NCBI RefSeq assembly: GCF_019334565.1
Contig: NZ_CP079724.1
Span: 1,199,001 to 1,263,000, forward strand
Length of the DNA: 64,000 nt
Direction of reading: 5' to 3'
DNA from: Streptococcus oralis
Lineage (GTDB): Bacteria > Bacillota > Bacilli > Lactobacillales > Streptococcaceae
The position numbers and the translations under genes were made by a program. Positions 26,740 to 36,865 of the stretch are shown in pieces. Below the pieces are notes generated by a model. It was given only the letters and a program-made list of their open reading frames with translations. It was not told where the DNA came from and made no database searches. The first letter of the stretch is position 1; each line of letters starts with the position of its first letter.

Positions 26740-27461
26740 GCTTCTTCAAACCACAATTCAATGTTATTGGTATCTTTACCGAGGAAGAATTTTTCAGACT
26801 TAGGGACAAAGTAGCCTGTCTTTTCAAATTTCTGACGAAGACTGGTTAGATCAAAATTCTTGACTAAAAATTTTAACATCGTCAGGTCCCAAGTGACATT
26901 GTTTTCAACAGCCAAATCTGGTCCTTGTCCTTTAGTAAAGGTAATTACTGGCGCTACTCCTTCGGGATCAAGTAAACTCTCTGTCCCTTCAGGTAAACGC
27001 AACTCCATAGAAACCTCAAATTGGCTCACGTATTTTATACTTGTATTTGAATAAAATTCAGGAACAGTTTCCAGTGGAACCAAATCTCTTATATCATCTT
27101 CTGCATGAACAAGGATCACATCCTCTTCAGGAGAAACAATCTCAAAAGCATACCCACGGTTTCCTTTAAATAGGCGAGGAAGAGACTTCATCTGAGAAAG
27201 GAGGGCCTCGATTTCAGAAGGATTCTCAACCTTTATCAAGAGTCTAGCTAGCTTCTTAAGCCCTTCAACTCTGCGTGTTCGCATGCTTGGAGCCTCTTCT
27301 AAAATCAATCTTTCAGTACCTGTCTGATCACCTAAGGAAAGAAAGGCAGACTCTTCCAGCAAAGGTTTCATCCCTAGGGTTTCAATGTAAAATTTTTCAT
27401 TTAATTTTCGATTATTAACTTTCAAAGTCGGAACGATCCGAACAATCTCATTCACATTCAT
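26736..27461 (-). CDS. cppA: CppA family protein (241 aa)
   Basis: Named after a streptococcal protein reported to degrade complement C3; its sequence is related to the glyoxalase/dioxygenase fold rather than to known proteases. The N-terminal domain begins VNEIVRIVPTLKVNNRKLNEKFYIETLGMKPLLEE and the C-terminal domain ends in SEKFFLGKDTNNIELWFEE. No signal peptide is seen, so a role outside the cell would need non-classical export. I used the ATG at 27461, which has GGAGG upstream; an in-frame TTG 12 bases earlier lies in that site. It is the first gene of a three-gene coupled unit. Confidence 0.85.
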   Translation of the reverse strand: MNVNEIVRIVPTLKVNNRKLNEKFYIETLGMKPLLEESAFLSLGDQTGTERLILEEAPSMRTRRVEGLKKLARLLIKVENPSEIEALLSQMKSLPRLFKGNRGYAFEIVSPEEDVILVHAEDDIRDLVPLETVPEFYSNTSIKYVSQFEVSMELRLPEGTESLLDPEGVAPVITFTKGQGPDLAVENNVTWDLTMLKFLVKNFDLTSLRQKFEKTGYFVPKSEKFFLGKDTNNIELWFEEA

Positions 27462-27541
27462 AAATTCCTCCAACTCTTTTATTTTAAAGGATTTTCGAAT
27501 ATTTTACAAGCCATATCTATTTTATTTAGAAATTTTATAAC

Positions 27542-27570
27542 AAAAAAACTGGGATTCCCCAGTTTTATTT
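27542..27570 (-). terminator. Terminator after glpF
   Basis: Stem ACTGGG/CCCAGT with loop GAAT and a following T run on the minus strand. Confidence 0.75.
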
Positions 27571-27571
27571 T

Positions 27572-28441
27572 TTATAGGTAAAGTAGTTTAAATAGTGCTA
27601 CTGCTGCAATACCCGCTGCAATTGGAGCTACAACCGGAACCCATGCATACCACCATTTTGAATCACCCTTGTGTTGACCAAGAACTGATTTTGGAAGGAG
27701 TTCATGAAGAAGACGTGGTCCAAAGTCACGAGCTGGGTTCAAACCAGGTCCAGTAGGTCCACCGAGTGAAGTTACCAAGGCCATTACTAGGAAACCAAGT
27801 GCCAAGTGCGCAACTGAGATCCCAGCAGCTGTATGTGGAGCTACTTGAGCTTTCACTGCCAATTCACTTAAATCAACAGTTTGTCCAGCTTGAGTAGCCA
27901 TTTGTTTCATGTATTGAAGAACCTCAGCACCAAAGAAGTTTTTAGTCAAACCAAGTGCTGCAAAGAAAAGAACAAATGAACCTACAAACTCATTGAGGAA
28001 ACCGTTAACAGTAGCTGCAAAACGTGATTCTTTTGTACCGTGGTCGATGCTTGAAATCGTTGAGAAGGTACCCAAGATATTGTTTGGATTTTCTGTCTTC
28101 AAGTAGTAAGGACGGTGAGTCGCTACAACCAAAGCTTGACCAAAGATTGCTCCCAAAACTTGTGCTAGGATGTAATATGGTACTTGCTCCCAAGAGAAAA
28201 GTCCACTAACAGCAAGTCCAAGAGTGAAAGCTGGGTTGATGTGGTTACCAGATACATTACCAAACATCAAGGCTGGGATCATAACCCCCATACCATAACC
28301 AACCGCGATAACGAGCCAGCCACTTTGGTGACCTTTCGTACCTTTAAGTTCAACGTTAGCAACTGCACCATTACCAAGAATGATCAAAATAGCAGTTCCC
28401 AAGAATTCTGTGGCATATTTAATAGCCCATGTAAAATCCAT
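27572..28441 (-). CDS. glpF: Aquaglyceroporin / glycerol facilitator (289 aa)
   Basis: MIP-family channel with six membrane helices for glycerol and water. Both pore motifs are visible: HINPAFTLGLAV (first NPA) and GLNPARDFGPRLL, the NPARD form with Asp after Arg that marks glycerol-conducting members. The long loop between helices 3 and 4 and the length of 289 residues are typical of lactic-acid-bacterial GlpF paralogues. It is monocistronic. No glycerol kinase or dehydrogenase is adjacent, so this may be a general small-solute or dihydroxyacetone channel. Confidence 0.93.
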   Translation of the reverse strand: MDFTWAIKYATEFLGTAILIILGNGAVANVELKGTKGHQSGWLVIAVGYGMGVMIPALMFGNVSGNHINPAFTLGLAVSGLFSWEQVPYYILAQVLGAIFGQALVVATHRPYYLKTENPNNILGTFSTISSIDHGTKESRFAATVNGFLNEFVGSFVLFFAALGLTKNFFGAEVLQYMKQMATQAGQTVDLSELAVKAQVAPHTAAGISVAHLALGFLVMALVTSLGGPTGPGLNPARDFGPRLLHELLPKSVLGQHKGDSKWWYAWVPVVAPIAAGIAAVALFKLLYL

Positions 28442-28558
28442 TTGATAGATTCTCCTTAAATTTTTTTAGACAATCCTTATTCTATCAATTTTTAGGCCTT
28501 TTAGCAATATCTTTTCTAAAAGAATCTCTGGAAAACGCTTTATTTAACTTATCTTTAA

Positions 28559-28597
28559 GAAAAGGACAAAAGAAGTCAAACTCCTTTTGTCCTAATC
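28559..28597 (-). terminator. Terminator after the ATP-grasp operon
   Basis: Minus-strand stem AGGACAAAAG/CTTTTGTCCT with an 11-base loop, then TTTTCTT. Confidence 0.8.
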
Positions 28598-28598
28598 G

Positions 28599-29765
28599 TT
28601 ATTCTTGACGTTGACCAAAATCTGCAATCATCTGCTCCATCTCTTGGCGACTCGGAGTGGTCAACATATAAAGGTAGTCCCCTTGTAGCTCTGCAAAGGC
28701 TGCTGGCATGATTTTTTTGACCTTGAATTGCTGGCTGTACTTAGCAAGCAAGTCTTCTTCTGAATAGACATAGTTTGCATTGGCACGACGTGATGTAGCT
28801 AGACAGTATTGAGGTTCAAACTCTGATGCTGGGAACTCTTCTCCTGCGACAATAGCTGCATAACCTCGGTAGAGATCCAAGGAGTGGGCAAAGTTATAAA
28901 CATCAATGGTAAAGCCACCTGCAGGACGGTTATTGTACTCAATGGCAATGTAGTCATCCCCGTCACGGAAAAACTCGATATGGAAAAAGCGCTCTTTCAT
29001 ACCAAATTCCTTGACAATGGCCTCGCCATACTTGCGCAGTTTGGGATCCATATCCTTGAGTACATAGTAGGAATTGTCCATCTTATAAATCATGAGATCA
29101 AGTGGTGTATGGGCGTAGTCGAAAGTCGTTGAAAAGACGATGTTGCCATCTTTGTCCACAAGCCCGTCAAAAGTACAGATTTCGCTAGAAGTGACAAATT
29201 TTTCAAAGAAATAAACGGTTGAATGGTCCCATTCAGCCTTAAAGTGATTTACATCGTCTTCTGTCTCAAGCTTAAAGGTTGCTGCCGCTCCCACTCCATT
29301 ATCAGGTTTGGCAATCATTGGTAGACCGATTTCGGTCACTGCTTTATCCACATCTGCTTCCGTATGGATAACAGCACCAGGTACCACAGGGACACCTGCT
29401 TTTTTGAAAAGTTTCTTCATATCAGACTTAAACTTGGTCTTTTTGAGATCCTCTGGTTTGGCACCAAAAATATTGAATTGCTCTCTGAGTGTTGCGTCCA
29501 GCTCAAGCCAGTATTCATTGTGGGACTCGATGCGGTCGATTGGTCCATGCTTGTAGAACAGAAAGGCAACAGCACGTTTTACTTCGTCTATGTTCTCAAG
29601 ATTGTCCACACGGAAATACTCAGTTAGGCTATTTCGCAAAGGTTCATCTAGTTGTTCGTAAGGTTCTTGACCAATCCCCAAAACGGTGATGCCTTTATTG
29701 GCTAGCTCGATGGTAAACTGTTGAAAGTTTTGCGGATAGTAGGGAGAAATAACAAGGTAATTCAT
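28599..29765 (-). CDS. ATP-grasp domain ligase of unknown substrate (388 aa)
   Basis: ATP-grasp enzyme with an N-terminal Rossmann-like domain (about 1-110), a central ATP-binding region (GLPMIAKPDNGVGAAATFKL, about 149-168) and the metal-ligand segment FFHIEFFRDGDDYIAIEYNNRPAGGFTIDV (about 270-299). It resembles single-domain relatives of carbamoyl phosphate synthase and amino acid/peptide ligases, but no specific activity is recognisable. The start at 29765 has AAGGAG six bases upstream. It follows two esterases (spacings 12 and 20 bases) in one unit, hinting that it makes an amide or ester-linked product trimmed by the hydrolases. That link is inference. Confidence 0.82.
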   Translation of the reverse strand: MNYLVISPYYPQNFQQFTIELANKGITVLGIGQEPYEQLDEPLRNSLTEYFRVDNLENIDEVKRAVAFLFYKHGPIDRIESHNEYWLELDATLREQFNIFGAKPEDLKKTKFKSDMKKLFKKAGVPVVPGAVIHTEADVDKAVTEIGLPMIAKPDNGVGAAATFKLETEDDVNHFKAEWDHSTVYFFEKFVTSSEICTFDGLVDKDGNIVFSTTFDYAHTPLDLMIYKMDNSYYVLKDMDPKLRKYGEAIVKEFGMKERFFHIEFFRDGDDYIAIEYNNRPAGGFTIDVYNFAHSLDLYRGYAAIVAGEEFPASEFEPQYCLATSRRANANYVYSEEDLLAKYSQQFKVKKIMPAAFAELQGDYLYMLTTPSRQEMEQMIADFGQRQE

Positions 29766-29777
29766 AGGCAACTCCTT

Positions 29778-30518
29778 TTATAGATACAGGTGTCCAAGAA
29801 AATAGGGCATTTGTTTACGCCACCATTCCCAGTTGTGGGCGACATCGTGTCCCCATTCAGCAAACCAGGCTGGAATTTGTTTCTGGTCAAAGGCTTCTTT
29901 GAGCTTGTAGAAAGATGGTAGACCATCTTGTTCCCAGGCACCAAGGCCCGTACAGACAACGATTTCTGCCTGACGGTAACGATCAATAAACCAGCCATCG
30001 TTTTGATTCCAGATATAATCTACAGGCGAGTTTTGGTAAATAGCATCATCATTGTAGTAATCGCCAACGAAGAAACGTGCGTCGTAAACACCACTGAGGG
30101 CAATCACCTTGGTAAAGACATCTGGATGCTGGAGAAAGAAATTGAGTGCATGATAGGCCCCCATCGAGCAACCTGTCGTCATCATGCCATCAAACCAACC
30201 TGTCTTGTGCTTGATAAAAGGAATGGCCTCCTCAATCACATAGCGTTCGTAGGCACGATGCATCTCCGCCTGGTCATGACCATTTTTCCAAGTAGCCAGC
30301 CAGCTCTCACTGTAAACACTGGAGAGCGTAAAGAACTGGACGCGCCCTTCCTCGATAAAGGAAGCACAGGCGTCGATCATGCCAAAATCATAGTATTCGT
30401 TGTGACTGCCACCAGATGAAGCAAAAACAACAACTGGAATCCCAGCATGTCCATAACGGTTGAGGTACATTTCACGGTTGAGATTGCCACTCCAGTGGCT
30501 AAGGTTTTCAATATGCAT
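29778..30518 (-). CDS. Esterase D-like alpha/beta hydrolase (246 aa)
   Basis: Putative esterase (PF00756 type). The nucleophile elbow reads TTGCSMGAYHALNF (G-C-S-M-G, near residue 116), and a late WGHDVAHNWEWW supplies the probable catalytic histidine (near 225). No signal peptide is visible. It is the middle gene of an operon with a second, different esterase and an ATP-grasp ligase. GGAG precedes the ATG. The substrate is unknown. Confidence 0.85.
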   Translation of the reverse strand: MHIENLSHWSGNLNREMYLNRYGHAGIPVVVFASSGGSHNEYYDFGMIDACASFIEEGRVQFFTLSSVYSESWLATWKNGHDQAEMHRAYERYVIEEAIPFIKHKTGWFDGMMTTGCSMGAYHALNFFLQHPDVFTKVIALSGVYDARFFVGDYYNDDAIYQNSPVDYIWNQNDGWFIDRYRQAEIVVCTGLGAWEQDGLPSFYKLKEAFDQKQIPAWFAEWGHDVAHNWEWWRKQMPYFLGHLYL

Positions 30519-30538
30519 TGGCTTTCTCCTTTCTTAAC

Positions 30539-31363
30539 TTACCATTTCTCTGCAAAAAATCGGAGACAGTCTGGTAAATTTTCCGACCAAGGTATTTCAC
30601 TATGGATGGCACCAGACTGAACTTTCAAGACAAGATTATCCAAGCCTACTCCACCTGCAATCAAATCACGGTAATAGCGAAGCGACGAGTCGATATAGGC
30701 TTGTTTAATATTGCCAGCCATCAAGGTCTTGTCCGTATCGTCTGCTTCTTCTGTTCCTACATAGATGAAAATGCGCTGTTCAGGCGACAATTTCTTCCGC
30801 TCGATATAGCGGTTAAAGGCTTCTTGGTGAAGCCAGTTGGCAGATGAAAAAACACCTAGACAACCAATTCGGTCTTGGTACTCTAGTCCGATAAATTGGG
30901 TAATATTGCCTCCTAGTGACGAACCAATCATAGCTGTATTCTGGCGATCAGCTTTGGTTCGGTAGGTTTCATCGATAAAAGGCTTGACCACCTCCATGAC
31001 AAACTCGGCATACTCCACACCCTTACCGCCAAACTGCTGGCCTGGGATAGGAGATTCTTGAAACTTCCAAGCCGCATACTCATTCATCCGCCCCATACCG
31101 TCATTATCTATGGCAACGACAATCATGCGACTGATATCAGGATTCCGCTTAATAGCTGGAATAATCTTCCAAGAGTGTCCGATATAAGACTCCTTGCTGT
31201 AAAAGACATTTTGTCCATCATGAAAGTAAACAACAGGATAAAAACGGTCTGTGTCTTTCTCGTAGTCCTTAGGCAGAAGAACACGCACACGACGCTCTTT
31301 TCCAGTATAAGGAACCTTGAGTTTGTGTTCTTTCATTTTTAAGTAAAAGTAGGAATGATTCAT
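30539..31363 (-). CDS. Esterase D-like alpha/beta hydrolase (274 aa)
   Basis: Putative esterase of the same broad family as its neighbour. The nucleophile elbow is MIGSSLGGNITQFIGL (G-S-S-L-G), the early core is VRVLLPKDYEKDTDRFYPVVYFHDGQNVF, and the catalytic histidine is probably in GAIHSEIPWSENL. It is the first gene of the operon; TATAAT lies at about 31398. I preferred the ATG at 31363 because AGAGAG lies about ten bases upstream; a TTG eight codons earlier is possible. The two esterases are only distantly similar, so this is not a recent duplication. Confidence 0.83.
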   Translation of the reverse strand: MNHSYFYLKMKEHKLKVPYTGKERRVRVLLPKDYEKDTDRFYPVVYFHDGQNVFYSKESYIGHSWKIIPAIKRNPDISRMIVVAIDNDGMGRMNEYAAWKFQESPIPGQQFGGKGVEYAEFVMEVVKPFIDETYRTKADRQNTAMIGSSLGGNITQFIGLEYQDRIGCLGVFSSANWLHQEAFNRYIERKKLSPEQRIFIYVGTEEADDTDKTLMAGNIKQAYIDSSLRYYRDLIAGGVGLDNLVLKVQSGAIHSEIPWSENLPDCLRFFAEKW

Positions 31364-31411
31364 TGTCAGAAAACTCTCTATATTCAAAATTTTATCTTAT
31401 TATACCATAAA

Positions 31412-31462
31412 AATAGAAAAAAAGTCAGTTAATGTCCATTTTAAGGATAAATAACTAACTTT
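31412..31462 (-). terminator. Terminator after thiI
   Basis: Minus-strand stem AAGTTAGTTA/TAACTGACTT (one G-U pair) with a loop of about 20 bases, then seven T residues. Confidence 0.65.
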
Positions 31463-31499
31463 TTTCATTTATTTTTCTGAATTCTTCTGGGTTTTCTGA

Positions 31500-32714
31500 T
31501 TAGAGGAGATTATCAATTAACTCATCGACAGCATCTTTTTCAACCTGGGGAGTGATTTCAGTAATCATGATACCTGCCACGGCTCTCTCAACCAAGCCTT
31601 CAACATCCATGCGTTTTTCATACTGCTCTGCATTCTCTATCTTAGGATTAGTCTTAGGACGGTCAGGTGCAAAAATAGTACAGCAGTCTTCAAAAGGCTG
31701 GATTGAAATTTCAAAGGTATCGATTGCCTGAGCGATGTCAATGATTTCCAACTTATCCATAGTAACCACAGGGCGAATGACTGGAGTGCTGGTCACAGCG
31801 TTGATAGTCTGCATACTTTCCAAGGTCTGGCTAGCTACTTGGCCAAGACTTTCCCCATTGATGATAACTAAACCATTTCGTACCTCACGGATACGGTCGG
31901 TAATGCGCATCATAAAACGACGCGTCAAGGTCATGAGGTAGGCTTCTGGCGCCTTAGCCTTGATTTCTTCTTGAATCTCTGTGAAAGGTACTTCGATAAA
32001 CTGGATATTTCCACCAAACTTGGTCAATTTTCGAGTCAAATCGTGGGCTTTCTTGAGGGCACCAGGACTTGTGTATGGCGGGCTAGCAAAGTGGACGGCT
32101 TCAATATCTACCCCACGTTTAAGAGCTAGATAACCTGCTACAGGTGAGTCAATCCCTCCTGACAACATGAGCATGCCTTTACCAGAACTTCCCACAGGTA
32201 ATCCTCCTGCTCCACGAAAGGTTTCATAGGAAAGATAGGCAGCATCTTCACGAATCTCAACCTGAAGATTAATATCTGGATTTTTCATCTGAGCTTGTAC
32301 GTTTGGAATAGCCTCGAAAACAGCTCCACCAAGAGTTTGATTCAGTTCACGACTATCGAGTTCAAAGTTGTGGTCGCTACGCTTGCTAGTGATTTTAAAG
32401 GTCATCCCTTCCTTGTAGATTTCCTTCATAATCTCTTGGACAGCAGACTTCAGAACGTCCACTGACTTTTCAATCTTATACACAGGAGAAAAGTTTTGAA
32501 TCCCAAAGACTTGTTTGAGCGATTCTGCAACTGCTGTATAATCAGCTCCATTGAGGTAAGCGTGGGCACGGTCGCGATCTGCGGTTACCTTAACTTGGGG
32601 ATAGATGGACAAAACGTCCGAAATATTATTACGAAGTTTATTGATGAAACGCATACGATTTTTGTGTTTGGTTGATAATTCTCCGTAACGAATCATAATT
32701 TCTGAATACTGCAT
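31500..32714 (-). CDS. thiI: tRNA 4-thiouridine synthetase ThiI, short form (404 aa)
   Basis: ATP-dependent enzyme that introduces 4-thiouridine at tRNA position 8. The order is an N-terminal ferredoxin-like domain, THUMP domain (about 60-165) and the PP-loop pyrophosphatase domain with [18 protein letters not shown] (about 184-201). The C-terminal rhodanese domain of E. coli ThiI is absent, as usual in Firmicutes, where sulfur comes directly from a partner cysteine desulfurase, here encoded 8 bases upstream. The length fits the short form. It is the second gene of the desulfurase-thiI unit. Confidence 0.96.
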   Translation of the reverse strand: MQYSEIMIRYGELSTKHKNRMRFINKLRNNISDVLSIYPQVKVTADRDRAHAYLNGADYTAVAESLKQVFGIQNFSPVYKIEKSVDVLKSAVQEIMKEIYKEGMTFKITSKRSDHNFELDSRELNQTLGGAVFEAIPNVQAQMKNPDINLQVEIREDAAYLSYETFRGAGGLPVGSSGKGMLMLSGGIDSPVAGYLALKRGVDIEAVHFASPPYTSPGALKKAHDLTRKLTKFGGNIQFIEVPFTEIQEEIKAKAPEAYLMTLTRRFMMRITDRIREVRNGLVIINGESLGQVASQTLESMQTINAVTSTPVIRPVVTMDKLEIIDIAQAIDTFEISIQPFEDCCTIFAPDRPKTNPKIENAEQYEKRMDVEGLVERAVAGIMITEITPQVEKDAVDELIDNLL

Positions 32715-32722
32715 AAATGCTC

Positions 32723-33865
32723 CTATCTTACTTTTCTAGTTTGATTGTAAATTAATTTTAGCTTGGTCAAAAACTGCTCGACCTGACTCATATCATTTTC
32801 CAAGTCTAGGCTTAGACGCACAGCTGACTGGGCCTTATCCTTGTCCACTCCCATGGCAATCAAGGTCCCCGCAGGTTTTCCTGCCTTGGACGAACAAGCA
32901 GAGGTTGTGGAAATGAAAATGTCATAGTCTTCAAAAGCGTGAACAATGACTTCACCACGAACACCTTTAATCCCAAAAGTCAGGATATGAGGGGCAAAGT
33001 CTTCCTCATCTGAAAAGACAAAAATATCTGGATAATCCAGAAGGGCTTGACGAATGACTGCCTTCATCTGCCCTGTCTTACTAGCAAAGATAGCTAATTT
33101 TTCCATAGATAAACGGAGAGCTTTGGCTGTCGCTGCAATACCTGCCACATTTTCAGTTGTCGAACGATAGTCTCCCTCTTGACCACCACCTGTTAAAAGA
33201 GGCGTAATCTTCTTACCAGACTTGATATAGACAAGGCCAACACCTCTGACACCATGAAACTTATGACTCGAAAAGGTTGCAAAATCCACTCGATCTGTCA
33301 GATATTTTTCAGTCGGAATCTTAGCGAGTGCCTGAACTGCATCAACATGGAAGGAAATAGTTGGCTTGTCTGCCAAAAGTTCTGAGATGGCCTCAATAGG
33401 CTGGATAGAGCCGATTTCATTGTTAACTGCCATGATGGAAACGAGGATCGTATCAGGTCGTATCAATGCTCCTAGAGCCTCAACATCCACAAATCCTTTC
33501 TCATCAACTGGAGCAAAATCTATCTCAAAACCTTGACTTTTCAGCCAAAGGGCTGATTCCTTGACTGCTGGATGTTCAATAGCTGACACAATGATGTGCT
33601 TGCCAAACTGGGCTTTTTCAAAGGCCACACCCTTGATGACCCAGTTATCTCCTTCTGTTCCACCAGAGGTAAAGAAGATTTCATCACTTTTCTTGCCAAT
33701 CAAATCTGCAATTTGCTGCCGGGAAGCATCTAAAATTCGTGTTGCCTGATCTCCCAAACGATGGAGACTAGACGGATTTCCTACAATTTTTGAAGCGACC
33801 TGCATGTAAGTTTCAAGTGCTTCAGGATAAGGCTTGGTTGTCGCCGAATTATCAAAGTAGATCAT
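32723..33865 (-). CDS. Cysteine desulfurase, NifS/IscS type, ThiI partner (380 aa)
   Basis: PLP enzyme that releases sulfur from cysteine as a persulfide. The PLP lysine lies in [15 protein letters not shown] (near residue 200), and the active-site cysteine in [14 protein letters not shown] (near 323). The N-terminus [18 protein letters not shown] is typical of group I desulfurases. Because it is immediately followed by thiI, it most likely serves tRNA thiolation (NifZ role) rather than general Fe-S assembly. It is divergent from the tailed membrane protein gene. Confidence 0.95.
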   Translation of the reverse strand: MIYFDNSATTKPYPEALETYMQVASKIVGNPSSLHRLGDQATRILDASRQQIADLIGKKSDEIFFTSGGTEGDNWVIKGVAFEKAQFGKHIIVSAIEHPAVKESALWLKSQGFEIDFAPVDEKGFVDVEALGALIRPDTILVSIMAVNNEIGSIQPIEAISELLADKPTISFHVDAVQALAKIPTEKYLTDRVDFATFSSHKFHGVRGVGLVYIKSGKKITPLLTGGGQEGDYRSTTENVAGIAATAKALRLSMEKLAIFASKTGQMKAVIRQALLDYPDIFVFSDEEDFAPHILTFGIKGVRGEVIVHAFEDYDIFISTTSACSSKAGKPAGTLIAMGVDKDKAQSAVRLSLDLENDMSQVEQFLTKLKLIYNQTRKVR

Positions 33866-34002
33866 GTTTTCTCACGCTTTCTAAAATCACTTCTTCTATT
33901 GTATCACGAAAAGAGACCTGCGACAAGGAAGGGGGATTCCTCTTTTTTTAAGATTTTTTTAAAGAAATGAGGTATAATAAATCATAATTAAAGGAGAGTA
34001 TC

Positions 34003-34428
34003 ATGTCTAACTATCGTAGAACTTCAAAACCAAAAACAGAACACATCAAAAAGGGATTTACTGTCTTTCAAAAAACGATTGCTACCATCGGTAGTATCCT
34101 TGGCCTCATCACCGCTACTATTACCATCATGAACGCTATGGATAATAACAAAAACAACAAAAAAGAACCGACGACAACCCAAACAACTGTTGTCAAGGAA
34201 ATTCAAAAGGAAGCCCCTCAGGAAAATACTACTCCTAACAGGGACAACACTTCTACTAAAGAAAATACCACGCAAGAAGAAACTTCTCAATCCAATAAAA
34301 AAGAGGAGAAAAAAGAAGAACAGAAGACAACAACTCAGGACTCTTCTACACCAGCTACAAATAAAGAAACAAGCGATAATGGAACACAGTCAAATACGAC
34401 GAGTTCTGAAACTAAAACGAACCAGTAA
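34003..34428 (+). CDS. Small single-pass membrane protein with Thr/Asn/Glu/Lys tail (141 aa)
   Basis: I do not recognise a characterised family. A basic N-terminus (YRRTSKPKTEHIKKG) precedes one hydrophobic segment (about residues 24-45). The remaining 95 residues are low-complexity Thr, Asn, Gln, Glu, Lys and Ser, without a lipobox, LPxTG or other sorting signal. The tail is probably outside and unstructured. TATAAT at about 33973 and AAAGGAG before the ATG support expression. It is divergent from the desulfurase and convergent with ftsK. Confidence 0.8.
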   Translation: MSNYRRTSKPKTEHIKKGFTVFQKTIATIGSILGLITATITIMNAMDNNKNNKKEPTTTQTTVVKEIQKEAPQENTTPNRDNTSTKENTTQEETSQSNKKEEKKEEQKTTTQDSSTPATNKETSDNGTQSNTTSSETKTNQ

Positions 34429-34433
34429 TCAAA

Positions 34434-34475
34434 AAAATAACTTCTTTCCAAATTTGGAAAGAAGTTATTTTTTTA
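34434..34475. terminator. Bidirectional terminator between the tailed protein gene and ftsK
   Basis: A perfect 14-base stem AATAACTTCTTTCC/GGAAAGAAGTTATT with loop AAATTT, flanked by A and T runs, works on both strands. It overlaps the last bases of ftsK. Confidence 0.9.
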
Positions 34476-36779
34476 TTGTTGCAATACTTTTCGTGGTTTG
34501 GTTCCCTCAGCTGGACCGATGACACCTGCCATTTCGAGTTCCTCCATCAGGCGGGTTGCACGGTTAAATCCAACAGACAAACGACGCTGAATCATCGAAG
34601 CGCTAGCTTTCTGGGTTTCAATAACCAAAGCCTTAGCTTCTTCAAAAAGCGGATCGCCACCAGCTTCACCATCAGAGAAATCTCCTTCATTTTCAGGGAC
34701 ATCTCCTGGGTCAAAACTCTCATCGTAGTCCGCATCCGCCTGAGCCTTGATGAAGTTTACGATGCGTTCGACATCATCATCTGAGATAAAGGATCCTTGT
34801 AGACGGACTGGGTGATTTTCATCAATTGGTTTAAAGAGCATATCTCCTCGACCGAGTAGTTTCTCTGCTCCATTTTCATCCAAGATGGTTCGTGAATCTG
34901 TACCTGATGAAACTGCAAAAGCCACACGAGATGGGACATTGGCTTTAATGAGACCAGAGATGACATCAACCGATGGACGTTGCGTTGCGAGAATCATGTG
35001 AATCCCTGCGGCACGCGCCTTCTGTCCGAGACGAATGATGGCATCTTCTACTTCCTTGCTAGCCACCATCATGAGGTCTGCCAACTCATCCACAATGACA
35101 ACAATCAAAGGAAGTGGCACTTGTTTGTACTCAGATTGGCTATTAAATTCCTCTACCTTGGCATTGTAACCAGCGATATTTCGTACTCCAACCTTAGCAA
35201 AGAGTTCGTAACGATTTTCCATCTCATCCACAACCTTTTGCAGAGCCTTGCTGGCCTTGCGTGGATTTGTCACAACTGGAATCAAGAGGTGAGGAATGTC
35301 ATTGTAAACCGATAACTCAACCATCTTTGGATCCACCATCATAAACTTGACCTGATCTGGTCTTGCTTTCATGAGAATGCTAGCGATAATACCGTTAACT
35401 GCGACTGACTTCCCTGATCCCGTCGAACCTGCAACAAGTAGGTGGGGCATCTTGGAAAGATCAAAGGTTCGAGCCGTTCCATTGACAGCCTTACCTAGAG
35501 GAATTTCGAGGAGATTTTCTGGTTTAGTCTGAGACTGTTCCCAGAGTTCACGGAAGGAAACAGTCGCAATCTCAGAGTTAGGAACCTCAATTCCAACTAA
35601 GGATTTACCAGGGATTGGAGCCTCTATCCGAACATCCTTAGCCGCCAGAGCTAGCGCTAAGTCGTCTGCCAGATTGGAAATACGGTTAACCCGTACACCA
35701 ACTGCTGGCTTGACTTCATACTTGGTAACTGATGGCCCAATTTCAGCCCGTTCCACCGTCACCTTGATACCAAAGCTAGCAAAGGTTTCTTCTAGGATTT
35801 TGATATTTTCTCGAACAATCTTCTTTTCCTTGGACTGATCTTTGGGTTTATCTGGCGCAAAGAGTTGCAAGCTTGGCAGTTTGTATTCAAGGGCTTCTTT
35901 GGCAGAAAAATCAACCTGCACCTCTTCATCCTCAAAATCTTCTTCCACATCTGGAACGTCAAAATCAGTTTGAGGGAGGATAATCTCCGGTTCGATCCAC
36001 TCTTCCTCAGGAATTGGGGGGAAATCGTAGTCTGGTACCTCTGATAAGATTTCTCCCGTTTCAGGATCTACAGGAGGAAGCGGTAATGCATCCTGTTCTT
36101 CTTGTTCTCTCTGAATTCTGGCTGCTTCTTCAGCTTCTTGACGAGCCTTCTCTTCTTCTCTCTTGATGAAGCGTTCTTGTTTTCTCTGTTCCTGTTTTTC
36201 CATGAAGGATCTGAACTGAGCTCCACTAAAGGCTGCAACATCATAAATAGACCAGGGACTAACCAAGAGTGCCCCAACTAGAATCAAGAGAAGTCCAATA
36301 AAGTACGATCCGATATTGGAGAAAAGAAAGGATATGGGGATATAGAGTCCAACACCAAGCAGGCCTCCACCAGCAAAGCTAGTCACCCGCATACCAGTCA
36401 GGTCCGTCATAACTTGAGACAGGGTCCCTTTTAGGACTGACTGCTCCAAGCCAAATTTCCATACCAAGTAGGCCTCAAAAATCAAGAGCAAGCCAGCGAA
36501 GATACAAAGAAATCCTGACAGAAGTCCCTCTTGCTTGCGTATCCATTTAAAAAGAAAAAGATAGATGAGGAGGGCACCTATAGCAACATAGGCCAAACTT
36601 CCAACCACCAGTCGAATGAGATTGTAAAGAGTGACACCTGCCGCTCCGAGTTTGAGGGCTGCAATAATCAACAATAAGGCAATTCCTAAGGAAATCAACA
36701 TCCTCTGGATAGCCTGTTTTCTTTCGAGTTCTGCTTTAGACGGTCTCCGTCTTGTTTTTGTAGTATTCTTGTTTGCCAT
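34473..36779 (-). CDS. ftsK: DNA translocase FtsK (768 aa)
   Basis: ATP-driven DNA pump at the division septum that clears and resolves chromosome termini. It has four to five N-terminal membrane helices (about 25-165), a charged Glu-rich linker (about 185-310), a RecA-like motor with [15 protein letters not shown] (Walker A, about 430) and [12 protein letters not shown] (Walker B), and a C-terminal winged-helix gamma domain ([24 protein letters not shown]) that reads KOPS/SRS-type sequences. I used the ATG at 36779. The upstream in-frame extension crosses a TATAAT that ends six bases before this ATG, so the start codon may also be the transcription start. Confidence 0.96.
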   Translation of the reverse strand: MANKNTTKTRRRPSKAELERKQAIQRMLISLGIALLLIIAALKLGAAGVTLYNLIRLVVGSLAYVAIGALLIYLFLFKWIRKQEGLLSGFLCIFAGLLLIFEAYLVWKFGLEQSVLKGTLSQVMTDLTGMRVTSFAGGGLLGVGLYIPISFLFSNIGSYFIGLLLILVGALLVSPWSIYDVAAFSGAQFRSFMEKQEQRKQERFIKREEEKARQEAEEAARIQREQEEQDALPLPPVDPETGEILSEVPDYDFPPIPEEEWIEPEIILPQTDFDVPDVEEDFEDEEVQVDFSAKEALEYKLPSLQLFAPDKPKDQSKEKKIVRENIKILEETFASFGIKVTVERAEIGPSVTKYEVKPAVGVRVNRISNLADDLALALAAKDVRIEAPIPGKSLVGIEVPNSEIATVSFRELWEQSQTKPENLLEIPLGKAVNGTARTFDLSKMPHLLVAGSTGSGKSVAVNGIIASILMKARPDQVKFMMVDPKMVELSVYNDIPHLLIPVVTNPRKASKALQKVVDEMENRYELFAKVGVRNIAGYNAKVEEFNSQSEYKQVPLPLIVVIVDELADLMMVASKEVEDAIIRLGQKARAAGIHMILATQRPSVDVISGLIKANVPSRVAFAVSSGTDSRTILDENGAEKLLGRGDMLFKPIDENHPVRLQGSFISDDDVERIVNFIKAQADADYDESFDPGDVPENEGDFSDGEAGGDPLFEEAKALVIETQKASASMIQRRLSVGFNRATRLMEELEMAGVIGPAEGTKPRKVLQQ

Positions 36780-36785
36780 TCTTCT

Positions 36786-36794
36786 ATTATACCA
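36786..36794 (-). promoter_or_regulatory. Extended -10 promoter immediately before ftsK (possible leaderless mRNA)
   Basis: Minus-strand TGGTATAAT (TGn plus a perfect -10) is followed by AGAAGA and then ATG, which places the expected start of transcription at or within one base of the start codon. No good -35 is visible, as expected for extended -10 promoters. Confidence 0.6.
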
Positions 36795-36818
36795 TATTTC
36801 ACAACCATTTCGAATAGA

Positions 36819-36852
36819 GAAAAAGATTGCACCAAATGGTAACAATCTTTCT
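36819..36852 (-). terminator. Terminator after fruA
   Basis: Minus-strand stem AAAGATTG/CAATCTTT with a 13-base loop, then TTTC. Confidence 0.65.
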
Positions 36853-36865
36853 ATTCTAATCCATT

